From the NCBI RefSeq assembly GCF_020037125.1, contig NZ_JAIQDG010000029.1, positions 89,191 through 153,190 of the forward strand: 64,000 bases of DNA, given 5' to 3'. Below are positions 29,343 through 37,445 of the stretch, piece by piece (positions within the stretch are counted from its first letter, which is position 1; each line of letters opens with the position of its first letter). A model generated the notes under the pieces. That model saw only the letters and a program-made list of their open reading frames with translations. It was not told where the DNA came from and did no database searches. The stretch is from Myxococcus sp. RHSTA-1-4. Lineage in GTDB: Bacteria > Myxococcota > Myxococcia > Myxococcales > Myxococcaceae. A program made the translations under genes and the position numbers.

Positions 29343-32300
29343 ATGACGGCGAAGAAGGGTCGGGCGGAGAAGGCGGTCCTGTCCCGGCAGGAAATCGCGA
29401 CGCGGCGCAAGGCGCTGGCGGACAAGCGGATGAAGGCTGGCTCGGGCGGTGGCGTCGCCGGGCGGGCCATCACCGGTGTGTTCCTGATGGCGGCCTCCCT
29501 GTTGTCCCTGCTGGCGGTGGCCACATTCGATGTGAAGGACCGGGTAGGCCCCGGCTTCCGCAACGCGGTGGGGCCCATGGGGCACCTCATCGCGGAGTCA
29601 CTGCGGGGCATGCTGGGCGTGTGTGCCTACCTGATTCCGGTGGGTGGCATCTACACCGCCATGGTGCTGTTCGTGGGCAGCCGCGAGCGCAAGCGCGGGC
29701 CCCAGATTGTCAGCCTCGTGCTGCTGACGGTCAGCGTGTCCGTGCTGGCGCAGCTCATGTTCGGCGGGGACAGGGGCTGGGCGCACCCGCCGGGCGGCGC
29801 GCTGGGCGCCGGCCTGGGCGGCGTGCTGGAGGGGCTGTTCTCCACCGTCGGCACCGTCATCCTCGTCACGGCGGTCAGCGCGGCGGCGCTCATCGTCGGC
29901 ACGCAGTACACCTTCCTCAAGCTCTGCTCGCTGGTGTGGGCCGGCATGTGCGTGCTGGGCGCCCGCCTGCGCGAGTCCGCCCTGGCCTTCTGGGAGGCGC
30001 AGAAGGTCGCCTACAAGGAGCGCCAGGAGCGCGCGGCGCAGGAGAAGCTGGAGGAGGCCGCCTTCCTCGCGCAGCTGGAGGCGGACGAGGAGGAGCTCGC
30101 CGAGGCCGAGCGGCTGGCCGCCGAGGCCGAGGCCGCCGAGGCGGAGGCCATGGCCGAGGAGGCCGTGCGCCTGGCCAAGCAGGACGAGAAGGAGAAGGCC
30201 GCCGCCGCGAAGCTGGCCCTCAAGGAGTCCCGCGAGCGAGAGAAGGCGGAGAAGCTGGCGGCGAAGCTGGCCCCCCGCGAGGAGGACGACTCGCTGCCGC
30301 CCGAGGCCGCCGAGGCCGTCACCGAGAAGCCGGCCCCCAAGCGCCTGGGGCCCGGCGCGGACCCCGCCTGGGCCGCGTCGTTCCTGGCGCCCGAGCCCCG
30401 TCCCGTGCCCGCGGGCGCGGAGGCCGCCGAGCCGCCGCGCGCCCGCCGCAAGACGCCCAACATCGTCACCGGCCCGGCGCCGTCCACCCCGCCCGTGCCC
30501 GCCCACGCCCTGGCCGCCGCGCAGGCCGCGGAGCCCGAGCCCATGGCTCCGGCGGTGGTGCCCCCCGTCGCCGCGGCTCCGGTGGCGCCCGCCGCTCCGG
30601 CCCAGGCCGCCATCGTCCCCGCGCCCCCGGCCGCGCTGGCCGCGCGCATGCCGCTCATCGTGGAGCCCAAGGCCCCGCCCAAGCCCACCGCGAAGAAGAG
30701 CCAGGACCAGTTCGAGTTCGTCGGCGACCGCAAGAGCTTCTCGCTGCCGCCGCTGGACGTGCTGGAGTGCGACAAGAAGGAGCGCTCCGCGCTGGACAAG
30801 GACGCGTTCCTCACCACGGCGGAGAAGCTGCGCGCGAAGCTGGCGGACTTCGGCATCGTCGGCGAGGTGGTGGAAATCCGCCCCGGCCCCGTCGTCACCA
30901 TGTACGAGTTCCTCCCGGGCCCCGGCATCAAGGTGAGCAAGATTGCCGCGCTCGCGGACGACCTGGCCATGGCCATGGAGGCGATGCGCGTGCGCATCGT
31001 CGCCCCCATCCCCGGCAAGGGCGTGGTGGGCATCGAGGTGCCGAACCGCGACCGCGAGACGGTGTACCTCAAGGAAATCGCCGAGCAGGACGCCTTCCAC
31101 AAGGGCCCCAGCAAGCTGACCATGTGCGTGGGCAAGGACATCGAGGGCATGCCGTACGTCCTCGACCTGGCGAAGGCGCCGCACCTGCTCATCGCCGGTA
31201 CCACGGGCTCCGGTAAGTCGGTGGCCGTGAACTCCATGATCATGAGCATCCTCCTCAAGGCCACGCCCGAGGAGGTCCGCTTCATCATGGTGGACCCGAA
31301 GATGCTGGAGCTGTCCGTCTACGAAGGCATCCCCCACCTGCTGCTGCCGGTGGTGACGGACCCGAAGAAGGCGGCGCTCGCGCTGCGCTGGGCCGTGGAG
31401 GAGATGGAGCGCCGCTACCAGATGCTGTCCGAGGCGGGCGTGCGCAACATCGCCGGCTACAACAAGCTGGTGGAGACCTCCGCCACCGAGGTGAAGGGCA
31501 CGCTCAACGCCGAGCCCGCGCCGAAGAAGGTGAAGCCCAAGAAGGTGTTCGTCGTGGAGGGCGAGGCGAAGCCCGTGGCCCCCGCCGACGGCCTGGGCGT
31601 GGCCGCGCCGCGCGACGACGAGGAGGACATGCGCGAGGCGGTGGAGGCCGCCGAGCCCGAGGTGCCCGAGGTGGAGGCCGAGCCCGAGGACTCCGGCGAG
31701 GGCGCTCCCGTGGAGGCGGCCGGCGACAAGCCGGAGAAGAAGGAGCTCAAGAAGCTGCCCTACATCGTGGTCATCATCGACGAGCTGGCGGACCTCATGA
31801 TGGTGGCCAGCCGCGAGGTGGAGACCTACGTGGCCCGCCTGGCGCAGATGGCCCGCGCGGCCGGCATCCACCTGATGGTGGCCACGCAGCGCCCGTCCAC
31901 GGACGTCGTCACCGGCGTCATCAAGGCCAACTTCCCCACGCGCATCAGCTTCATGCTGCGCTCGAAGCCGGACTCGATGACCATTCTCGGCACCGTGGGC
32001 GCCGAGGCCCTGCTGGGCATGGGCGACATGCTCATCATGCCGCCCACCAGCGCGCACCTGCAGCGCGTGCACGGCGCCTTCGTGTCGGAGAACGAAATCA
32101 AGAAGGCGGTGGACCACCTCAAGGCCCAGGGCAAGCCCGTCTACGACGAGTCCATCCTCAAGCCGCGCGACGAGGAAGGCGAAGGCGGCGGCGGCGAGGA
32201 GGACGAGCTGTCCGACGAGCTGTACGACCAGGCGCTCGCGGTGGTCGGCGAGATGCGCGCCGTCTCCATCTCCATGCTCCAGCGCAAGATGCGCATCGGC

Positions 32301-32429
32301 TACAACCGCGCGGCGCGCATGATTGAGCGCATGGAACGCGACGGCGTGGTGGGCCCGGCCGACGGCGCCAAGCCCCGCGAGGTGCTCATCCGGGGCGTGG
32401 GCGACATGCCGGGCGCCGGGGCCATGTAG
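29343..32429 (+). CDS. ftsK: FtsK/SpoIIIE DNA translocase with insertion in the motor
   Basis: A 1028-residue translocase. The N-terminus has hydrophobic segments between about residues 38 and 200 that anchor it at the septum. A Glu/Ala-rich coiled region and a Pro/Ala linker fill about 205-450. The motor (alpha/beta) has Walker A GTTGSGKS at about 619-626 and Walker B IVVIIDELADLMM at about 806. The gamma winged helix ends the protein (AVSISMLQRKMRIGYNRAAR), which in relatives reads KOPS-type polarity sequences. Between RNIAGYN (about 701) and LPYIVV (about 803) lies an extra acidic low-complexity stretch much longer than in E. coli FtsK or SpoIIIE. It pumps chromosomal DNA during division and dimer resolution. 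A strong terminator follows. Confidence 0.95.
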   Translation: MTAKKGRAEKAVLSRQEIATRRKALADKRMKAGSGGGVAGRAITGVFLMAASLLSLLAVATFDVKDRVGPGFRNAVGPMGHLIAESLRGMLGVCAYLIPVGGIYTAMVLFVGSRERKRGPQIVSLVLLTVSVSVLAQLMFGGDRGWAHPPGGALGAGLGGVLEGLFSTVGTVILVTAVSAAALIVGTQYTFLKLCSLVWAGMCVLGARLRESALAFWEAQKVAYKERQERAAQEKLEEAAFLAQLEADEEELAEAERLAAEAEAAEAEAMAEEAVRLAKQDEKEKAAAAKLALKESREREKAEKLAAKLAPREEDDSLPPEAAEAVTEKPAPKRLGPGADPAWAASFLAPEPRPVPAGAEAAEPPRARRKTPNIVTGPAPSTPPVPAHALAAAQAAEPEPMAPAVVPPVAAAPVAPAAPAQAAIVPAPPAALAARMPLIVEPKAPPKPTAKKSQDQFEFVGDRKSFSLPPLDVLECDKKERSALDKDAFLTTAEKLRAKLADFGIVGEVVEIRPGPVVTMYEFLPGPGIKVSKIAALADDLAMAMEAMRVRIVAPIPGKGVVGIEVPNRDRETVYLKEIAEQDAFHKGPSKLTMCVGKDIEGMPYVLDLAKAPHLLIAGTTGSGKSVAVNSMIMSILLKATPEEVRFIMVDPKMLELSVYEGIPHLLLPVVTDPKKAALALRWAVEEMERRYQMLSEAGVRNIAGYNKLVETSATEVKGTLNAEPAPKKVKPKKVFVVEGEAKPVAPADGLGVAAPRDDEEDMREAVEAAEPEVPEVEAEPEDSGEGAPVEAAGDKPEKKELKKLPYIVVIIDELADLMMVASREVETYVARLAQMARAAGIHLMVATQRPSTDVVTGVIKANFPTRISFMLRSKPDSMTILGTVGAEALLGMGDMLIMPPTSAHLQRVHGAFVSENEIKKAVDHLKAQGKPVYDESILKPRDEEGEGGGGEEDELSDELYDQALAVVGEMRAVSISMLQRKMRIGYNRAARMIERMERDGVVGPADGAKPREVLIRGVGDMPGAGAM

Positions 32430-32488
32430 GTCATCCGCGCCGCCACGCTCCGGGAACGGGCGTGGCCCCACGAACGGTTCTTCCCGAC

Positions 32489-32530
32489 GGGGGCGCTTCC
32501 GGCCAGGCCGGGCGCCCCCGTCTCGTTTTC
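32489..32530 (+). terminator. Strong intrinsic terminator of ftsK
   Basis: GGGGGCGC (32489-32496) pairs with GCGCCCCC (32512-32519), and inside it CCGGC pairs with GCCGG across a CAG loop (a TT bulge on the left arm). GTCTCGTTTTC follows. It starts 60 bases after the ftsK stop and ends 18 bases before the next gene, so that gene needs its own signal or read-through. Confidence 0.8.
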
Positions 32531-32547
32531 CACCCGGACGCGTCCCC

Positions 32548-32832
32548 ATGATTGTCGCCATCTCCCGCTTCCGCCCCGCCCCCGAAGACGCGGACCGCCT
32601 GGTCGCCCGCTTCCAGGAGCGGGCCCGGCGCGTGGATGCGCACGAGGGCTTCCTGGGCCTGGAGGTCTTGCGCTCCTTCGAGCGCTCGCCGGAGCTGCTG
32701 CTGGTGACGCGCTGGCGTGACAGGGAGGCGATGCGTGCCTACTTCCAGTCGGAGGACTTCCGGCGGGCGAAGGAGGCCAGCGCCGAGCAGGAGGGCGCCA
32801 CCTTCGCCATCTACGAGGTGGTGGGCACTTGA
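32548..32832 (+). CDS. ABM-fold monooxygenase-like protein
   Basis: A 94-residue protein. MIVAISRFRPAPEDADRLVARF, EGFLGLEVLRS, ELLLVTRWRDREAMRAYFQS and the closing FAIYEVVG form the dimeric ferredoxin-like antibiotic biosynthesis monooxygenase (ABM) domain, here closest in layout to the heme-degrading IsdG/HmoB-like set. The cofactor and substrate cannot be inferred; many members have only stress roles. The first 18 bases upstream separate it from the ftsK terminator, and the gap to the methyltransferase gene is 51 bases. Confidence 0.8.
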   Translation: MIVAISRFRPAPEDADRLVARFQERARRVDAHEGFLGLEVLRSFERSPELLLVTRWRDREAMRAYFQSEDFRRAKEASAEQEGATFAIYEVVGT

Positions 32833-32883
32833 TGCGCGTTGCCGGTTCCCAAGCGGCCTCACGTCGTCTATGGGCGGTGTCCC

Positions 32884-34134
32884 ATGGCTGAACGCATTGC
32901 CCTCTTCGCCACCACCGCCCGCGGCACCGAGGACCTCCTCGCCGACGAACTGAAGGAACTCGGAGCCCGCCGCATCCGCCAGGACCGCGGCGGCGTGCGC
33001 TTCATGGCCACGCTCGACGAGGCGCTGAAGGTGTGCCTCTGGTCGCGCATCGCCATGCGCGTGCTCTACCCGCTGGGGGCCTTCGAGGCCCACGGCGCGG
33101 AGGGGCTCTACGAGGCCGCCGCCGAGATTCCCTGGGAGGAGCACCTCACGCCGGAGACCACCTTCGCGGTGGACGCCACGCTGAAGGACAGCGAGCACAC
33201 CCACTCGGGCTTCGTGGCCCTCAAGGTGAAGGACGCCATCGTCGACCGCATCCGCGACGCGAAGGGCGCCCGGCCGGACGTCAACACGCGAGACCCGGAC
33301 GTGCGCGTGGTGGCCCACCTGTCGCGCGAGACGCTGTCACTCTCGCTGGATTTGTGCGGCGAGCCCCTGCACCGCCGGGGCTACCGCGTGCGCCCCACCC
33401 CGGCGCCCCTCAAGGAGACGCTGGCCGCGGCCCTGCTGCGCGCCGCGAGCTACACCGGCGAGGAGGCGCTGGTGGACCCGATGTGCGGCTCCGGCACGCT
33501 CCTCATCGAGGCCGGCCTCATCGCCCGGCGCCGGGCCCCCGGCCTCAACCGCGACTTCGCGGTGGAGCGCTGGCCGGAGTTGGGGACGCGGGCGCGCGAG
33601 CTGCTCGCGGACCTGCGCGCGGACGCCCGGCGCAACGAGCGCAAGGTGACGGTGCCGCTGCTGGGCTTCGACAAGGACCCGGAGGCGCTGGAGGCCGCCA
33701 GCCGCAACGTGCGGGCCGCGAAGCTGTCGGAGGAAATCCACCTCGCCGAGGGCGACGCGACGAAGCTCCCCCCGCTGCCCGCCACGGGCGGCCTCATCAT
33801 CACCAACCCGCCCTACGGAGACCGGCTGGGCTCGGGCGGGCAGAAGGGCATGAAGAGCTTCTACTTCAAGCTGGGCGAGTCGCTCCGCGTGCCGGGCTGG
33901 CGCGTCTGGGTGCTCTCCGGCAACCCGGCCTTCGAGAGCGCCTTCCACGCGCGCCCCTCCGCGCGAAGGGATTTGTGGAACGGCCCCATCGCCTGCACGC
34001 TGCTGGGCTACCGGCCCTCGGGAGGCCCCGCGCGGCCAGACGGAGACACCTCAGAAGCGCCGCTCGGTGTGCCGCATGAGCCGGCGGATGTTGCTCCGGT
34101 GCGTCCACAGCATGAGGGCGAGGAGGAAGGCTGA
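32884..34134 (+). CDS. rlmL: THUMP-domain rRNA guanine N2-methyltransferase, RlmL-like
   Basis: A 416-residue protein equal to the N-terminal RlmL half of the fused E. coli RlmKL. A ferredoxin-like/THUMP region (residues 1-160: LFATTARGTEDLLADEL, GVRFMATLDEA) binds RNA. The methyltransferase domain has VDPMCGSGTLLIEA (SAM loop), LLGFDKDPEALEAA, and catalytic motif IV ITNPPYGDRL. It should make m2G2445 in 23S rRNA. After the conserved end (ACTLLGYRPSGG) a 35-residue acidic, proline-rich tail runs antisense through the end of plsY, an 84-base convergent overlap. Confidence 0.88.
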   Translation: MAERIALFATTARGTEDLLADELKELGARRIRQDRGGVRFMATLDEALKVCLWSRIAMRVLYPLGAFEAHGAEGLYEAAAEIPWEEHLTPETTFAVDATLKDSEHTHSGFVALKVKDAIVDRIRDAKGARPDVNTRDPDVRVVAHLSRETLSLSLDLCGEPLHRRGYRVRPTPAPLKETLAAALLRAASYTGEEALVDPMCGSGTLLIEAGLIARRRAPGLNRDFAVERWPELGTRARELLADLRADARRNERKVTVPLLGFDKDPEALEAASRNVRAAKLSEEIHLAEGDATKLPPLPATGGLIITNPPYGDRLGSGGQKGMKSFYFKLGESLRVPGWRVWVLSGNPAFESAFHARPSARRDLWNGPIACTLLGYRPSGGPARPDGDTSEAPLGVPHEPADVAPVRPQHEGEEEG

Positions 34135-34629
34135 GAGACCGGCGTACTCCGTGGCGCGCGCGGTGAGGGCCGACGTGCCCACCGCCGTGGCCCCCGCCGC
34201 CAGCGAGCCCAGCGAGCTCACCCGCCACACCGCGAGGACGGCGGCATACACCAGCGCCCCGGCCACCGCCGCCTCGGGCACCAGCACCACCAGCACGCCC
34301 AGCGCGGTGGCCACGCCCTTGCCGCCATGCAGCTTCAGCCACACCGGGTAGACGTGGCCCAGCACCGCGGCCAGGCCCACCAGCACGTGCACCATGGGTT
34401 GCCCCGGCAGCACGCGCAGCGCCAGCGCCACCGGCAGCGCGCCCTTGAGGGCGTCCAGCAGCAGCACCACCGCGCCCAGCTTCTTGCCCGCCACGCGGGT
34501 GACGTTGGTGGCGCCGATGTTGCCGCTGCCCTGCTGGCGCACGTCCACGCCGCGCAGCCACCGCGTCAGCAGCACACCGAAGGGAATGGAGCCGGCGAGG
34601 TAGCCCAGCAGGACGAGCGCGGATGGCAC
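34051..34629 (-). CDS. plsY: Acyl-phosphate:glycerol-3-phosphate acyltransferase PlsY
   Basis: A 192-residue integral membrane enzyme of normal length. The three conserved loops are present: YLAGSIPFG and SGNIGATNVTR (motif 1), KLHGGKGVATALG (motif 2, acyl-phosphate binding glycine-rich loop), and the third near RATEY. It makes lysophosphatidic acid in the inner membrane using acyl phosphate. It converges on rlmL with an 84-base coding overlap; its own C-terminus (MLWTHRSNIRRLMRHTERRF) looks like the normal family end, so the extension belongs to rlmL. The DUF2752 gene lies upstream on the same strand. Confidence 0.96.
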   Translation of the reverse strand: MPSALVLLGYLAGSIPFGVLLTRWLRGVDVRQQGSGNIGATNVTRVAGKKLGAVVLLLDALKGALPVALALRVLPGQPMVHVLVGLAAVLGHVYPVWLKLHGGKGVATALGVLVVLVPEAAVAGALVYAAVLAVWRVSSLGSLAAGATAVGTSALTARATEYAGLSAFLLALMLWTHRSNIRRLMRHTERRF

Positions 34630-34639
34630 GAGGGACAGG

Positions 34640-35071
34640 CTACAGCAGCAGATGGGGGAAGCGCGTCTTCACCACCACCCAGGCGTAGTTGACGAGGACC
34701 AGCGTCGGCAGCACCACGCGCAATACGCCCCACTCCCGCGGTGAGAGCTGGACCTCGGGGATGGGGACGGCGAAGACCAGGTGCAGCACCATGGCCACCG
34801 CCGCCAGGGCGAACAGGAGGGCGGCCACCGTCCCCAGCGGGTTGGCGTCCCAGGCACCGGCGAGGTTGAGATGGGACACCCGGTCGGCCACCCGCGTCAG
34901 CCCGCAGCCGAGGCAGGGCCAGCCCGTCTGCTCGCGCAGCACACACCCCCAGAAGGGGATGATGCGCGCCACCGGGATGTAGCGGGCCACGAGGAGACCC
35001 ACGACGCCGATGATGCCCAGGACATCCACGGTGCCGAGGTGGCGGTTGCGGGGAGGGATGAGGACCTTCAT
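34640..35071 (-). CDS. DUF2752 membrane protein
   Basis: A 143-residue protein from ATG 35071. The signature GWPCLGCGLTRV (about 48-59), preceded by IIPFWGCVL and followed by NPLGTVAALLF, identifies DUF2752. Three to four hydrophobic segments are visible. The family is uncharacterised; the CxxC at the membrane surface could bind metal or form a disulfide. It ends 10 bases before plsY begins, so the two are probably one transcript, suggesting membrane-lipid context only by position. Confidence 0.85.
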   Translation of the reverse strand: MKVLIPPRNRHLGTVDVLGIIGVVGLLVARYIPVARIIPFWGCVLREQTGWPCLGCGLTRVADRVSHLNLAGAWDANPLGTVAALLFALAAVAMVLHLVFAVPIPEVQLSPREWGVLRVVLPTLVLVNYAWVVVKTRFPHLLL

Positions 35072-35160
35072 GCGCGCCTCACCGGAGTGTGGGAGCCAGG
35101 GGCAATCTAGTACGAGCGGCGGCTTGCCGGGGCAAGGACTTCTGGCTAAGCGTACGGCCC

Positions 35161-35757
35161 ATGCACACGCTCCGCACGTCCCTGATGCTGCTGGTCGCCG
35201 TCCCACTGGTCGCGCTCGCGGGTGACAAGACGCCCGCCAAGGCCGGAAAGGCCGCCGAGGCCGACTGCCACCACCCGCCCGCGCCGCAGGCCGCCAAGGC
35301 CCAGACGCCCGCGGCCAAGACGGAGACCGCGCCTGCCCAGGCCGCCGCTCCGGCCCAGGACGGCTGGAAGCTCACCCGGGGCGAGCCCATCAAGGGCACC
35401 CAGGCCCTGAAGCTCGCGGACGTGCTGGCGAAGCCCCAGGCGCATGACGGGAAGACGGTGCTGGTCGAGGGCACGGTGCGCAAGGCGTGCGAGCGCAAGG
35501 GCTGCTGGATGGAGCTGGCGGCGGACGCCAAGGACAAGAGCCCGGGTGTGCGGGTGACGTTCAAGGACTACGGCTTCTTCGTCCCGCTGGACTCGGCCGG
35601 CTCGCAGGCGCGCGTGGAGGGCGTGCTGAAGGTGGCCGAGCTGAGCGACAGCCGCGCGCAGCACTACGAGTCCGAGGGCGCCATCGTCCCGCGCGGCGCG
35701 GACGGCAAGCCGCGCGAGGTGCAGCTCGTGGCCACGGGCGTCGAGCTGCGCCGCTGA
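35161..35757 (+). CDS. Periplasmic DUF4920-type protein
   Basis: A 198-residue exported protein. Residues 1-21 form a signal peptide, followed by an Ala/Lys/Pro-rich linker with CHHPP (about 38-42). The C-terminal domain (about 75-198) has VLVEGTVRKACERKGCWMEL and VRVTFKDYGFFVPLD, the conserved heart of DUF4920 (an OB-like beta fold with a conserved GCWM). His and Cys positions suggest metal binding, which is inference. The promoter region shows TTGCCG with TAAGCG 17 bases on, close to the ATG. The next gene starts five bases after its stop. Confidence 0.8.
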   Translation: MHTLRTSLMLLVAVPLVALAGDKTPAKAGKAAEADCHHPPAPQAAKAQTPAAKTETAPAQAAAPAQDGWKLTRGEPIKGTQALKLADVLAKPQAHDGKTVLVEGTVRKACERKGCWMELAADAKDKSPGVRVTFKDYGFFVPLDSAGSQARVEGVLKVAELSDSRAQHYESEGAIVPRGADGKPREVQLVATGVELRR

Positions 35758-35761
35758 CGTC

Positions 35762-36367
35762 ATGGCGCGAAGCTTCAGCATGCGCGGCGTGCAGGGCGCG
35801 GCGGACCGCGCCGTCCAGCACGCCCGCGCGTGGCTTCTCGAAACCGAGCCGGGCTCCCGCGTTCACGACGTGCAGGAGGACCCGCGCTTCCAGCACCGGG
35901 GCGTGGACCTGCTCTGGGAGCTGCCCTCGGGAGAGGTGCGCGGCATCGAGGTGAAGGGCGACCGCAACGCCACCCGCCGCCGCTACTTCTTCGAGCTGGT
36001 GTCCAACCTGGAGAAGGACACCCCGGGCTGCTTCCTCTACAGCGGCGCGGACCTGCTGGTGTACGTCTTCCTCTCGCAGGGCGAGCTGCACGTGCTGCCC
36101 ATGCGCGCCACGCGCGAGTGGTTCCTCCCCCGCGCGAAGGAATACCCGCTCAAGCACGCCTTCACGCAGACGGGCGCCATCCGCTACACGACGGTGGGCG
36201 CGGTGGTGTCCGTGCGCGACGTGGCGGAAGGCGTGCCCGGCGTCCTCCGCGTGCCCCTGAAGCGCAAGGCGGGCGCGGAGGCGGAGGCAGGTGCCCCCGC
36301 GCCGGAGGCCCCTTCTCCAGTCGCCGGCGGCAAGGACGAGGCCGGCGGCCCGGACGGGCCAGGCTGA
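35762..36367 (+). CDS. PD-(D/E)xK-like nuclease-fold protein of unknown role
   Basis: A 201-residue protein without a signal peptide. Residues 12-75 give a restriction-endonuclease-like core: helix ADRAVQHARAWL, RGVDLLWEL, then GIEVKGDRNATRRRYFFEL, i.e. the D-x(n)-E-x-K pattern (VD and EVK). A second pair of strands (GCFLYSGADLLVYVFLS, then LHVLPM) completes the sheet. The last 40 residues are an Ala/Pro-rich acidic tail. It starts five bases after the DUF4920 gene. It could be a DNA or RNA nuclease, or a non-catalytic family member; no methyltransferase or toxin partner is nearby. Confidence 0.6.
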   Translation: MARSFSMRGVQGAADRAVQHARAWLLETEPGSRVHDVQEDPRFQHRGVDLLWELPSGEVRGIEVKGDRNATRRRYFFELVSNLEKDTPGCFLYSGADLLVYVFLSQGELHVLPMRATREWFLPRAKEYPLKHAFTQTGAIRYTTVGAVVSVRDVAEGVPGVLRVPLKRKAGAEAEAGAPAPEAPSPVAGGKDEAGGPDGPG

Positions 36368-36434
36368 GACGCGGGAGCGGAAGGTGGACCCGGGACGGGC
36401 CCACCCCACCCTCGCCGCTGCCCTTCAGCGCGCC

Positions 36435-37352
36435 TCAGCGCCCGTGACGGTGGCGCCGGTGGCCCGGGTGAATCTTGTCGTGGGCCTCCTCCAGGCGCTG
36501 GGAGATGAGCATCAGCTCCAGGAGCGACTCACGGTCGTTCTGCGCCTTGTAGATGTGCTCCAGGCGGGGAACGAGGTCCAGCGCCAGGTGCAGGTCGCCG
36601 CCCTTCTCCGCCGAGTCCAGCAGGGAACGGGCCGCCGCGGCGGCACGGCCATGCGCCTTCACGTGGATGAGGCCATCCACGGCGAGCAGGCGGGAGATGG
36701 GGGCGCGCGAGGTGTCCTCGGTGAACTTCACCAGGTCCTCCGTGGCGCCATCCACCTCGCCACGGGCCGCGCGCACCATGGCCCTGGCAATGCCCTTGCG
36801 GTCCGGCAGCAGGAACTCCTCGAGGTCGGCGAAGGCGTCCGCGTGCGCGGCATGGCCCGCGGAGGCCAGCGCCTCGGCGAGGCTGTCGAACACCTCGGCC
36901 TGCTTCTCCGTGAAGGGCGCCAGCGCCTCGCGCATGAAGCGCTCCTGCGGAGCGCCCTGCTCGTCCAGCGGCATGCGCGCGCGCACGGCGTTCATCTTCT
37001 CGAAGGCCTCCGCCACCGGCGCGTCCTGCTTGCCGTCCAGCAGCAGCGCCAGCGCGTGCATGAGGCCGCTCAGGGTGTCCGCCAGCTCCATCGGAGCCAC
37101 CCGGTCCGGCAGCCAGCGGCGCCACAGCTCCACGGCCGCCGCCACGGCGAAGTCCTTGAAGGGGCCGGTGCCCTTCCACTTCGCCCGCCACTGCTGGGCG
37201 ATGCCCAGCGGGAAGGCCGTCTCCGCCAGCTTCCGGAACTCCTCCTCACTCACGGGAAGCCCGTAGTGGCCGAGCGTCCCCAGCAGGGCCTCCGTCGGGT
37301 ACTCCTTCAGGCCCTTCTGCTGCCACGCCTTGTCCACGCGCTGCGTGCTCAC
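36435..37352 (-). CDS. Unrecognised helical protein
   Basis: A 305-residue protein from GTG 37352 with no signal or membrane helix. It is almost entirely helical (EALLGTLGHYGLPVSEEEF, MHALALLLDGKQDAPVAEAF, DGATEDLVKFTEDTS), with a repeated rhythm like armadillo or TPR arrays. The C-terminus is a His/Arg-rich tail (HPGHRRHRHGR) that could bind metal or nucleic acid. I cannot name the family. It lies downstream of the radical SAM gene on the same strand (93-base gap). Confidence 0.6.
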   Translation of the reverse strand: MSTQRVDKAWQQKGLKEYPTEALLGTLGHYGLPVSEEEFRKLAETAFPLGIAQQWRAKWKGTGPFKDFAVAAAVELWRRWLPDRVAPMELADTLSGLMHALALLLDGKQDAPVAEAFEKMNAVRARMPLDEQGAPQERFMREALAPFTEKQAEVFDSLAEALASAGHAAHADAFADLEEFLLPDRKGIARAMVRAARGEVDGATEDLVKFTEDTSRAPISRLLAVDGLIHVKAHGRAAAAARSLLDSAEKGGDLHLALDLVPRLEHIYKAQNDRESLLELMLISQRLEEAHDKIHPGHRRHRHGR

Positions 37353-37445
37353 ACGATTCTCCGCTGCCGTCGACGCCGGCCATCGGCGTCAGCGGCCTTC
37401 TAGCGGAAGCCGGGGCGGCCGTGCACCGTCCCGTCGCGGAACGCG

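Noticed and set aside
29598..32561. A 987-codon open frame antisense to ftsK
   Set aside because: His/Arg/Gly-rich shadow of a gene with clear FtsK motifs on the + strand.
36382..36404. GGTGG/CCACC structure between the nuclease-like gene and the next - strand gene
   Set aside because: The stem is interrupted by mismatches and has no T tract.
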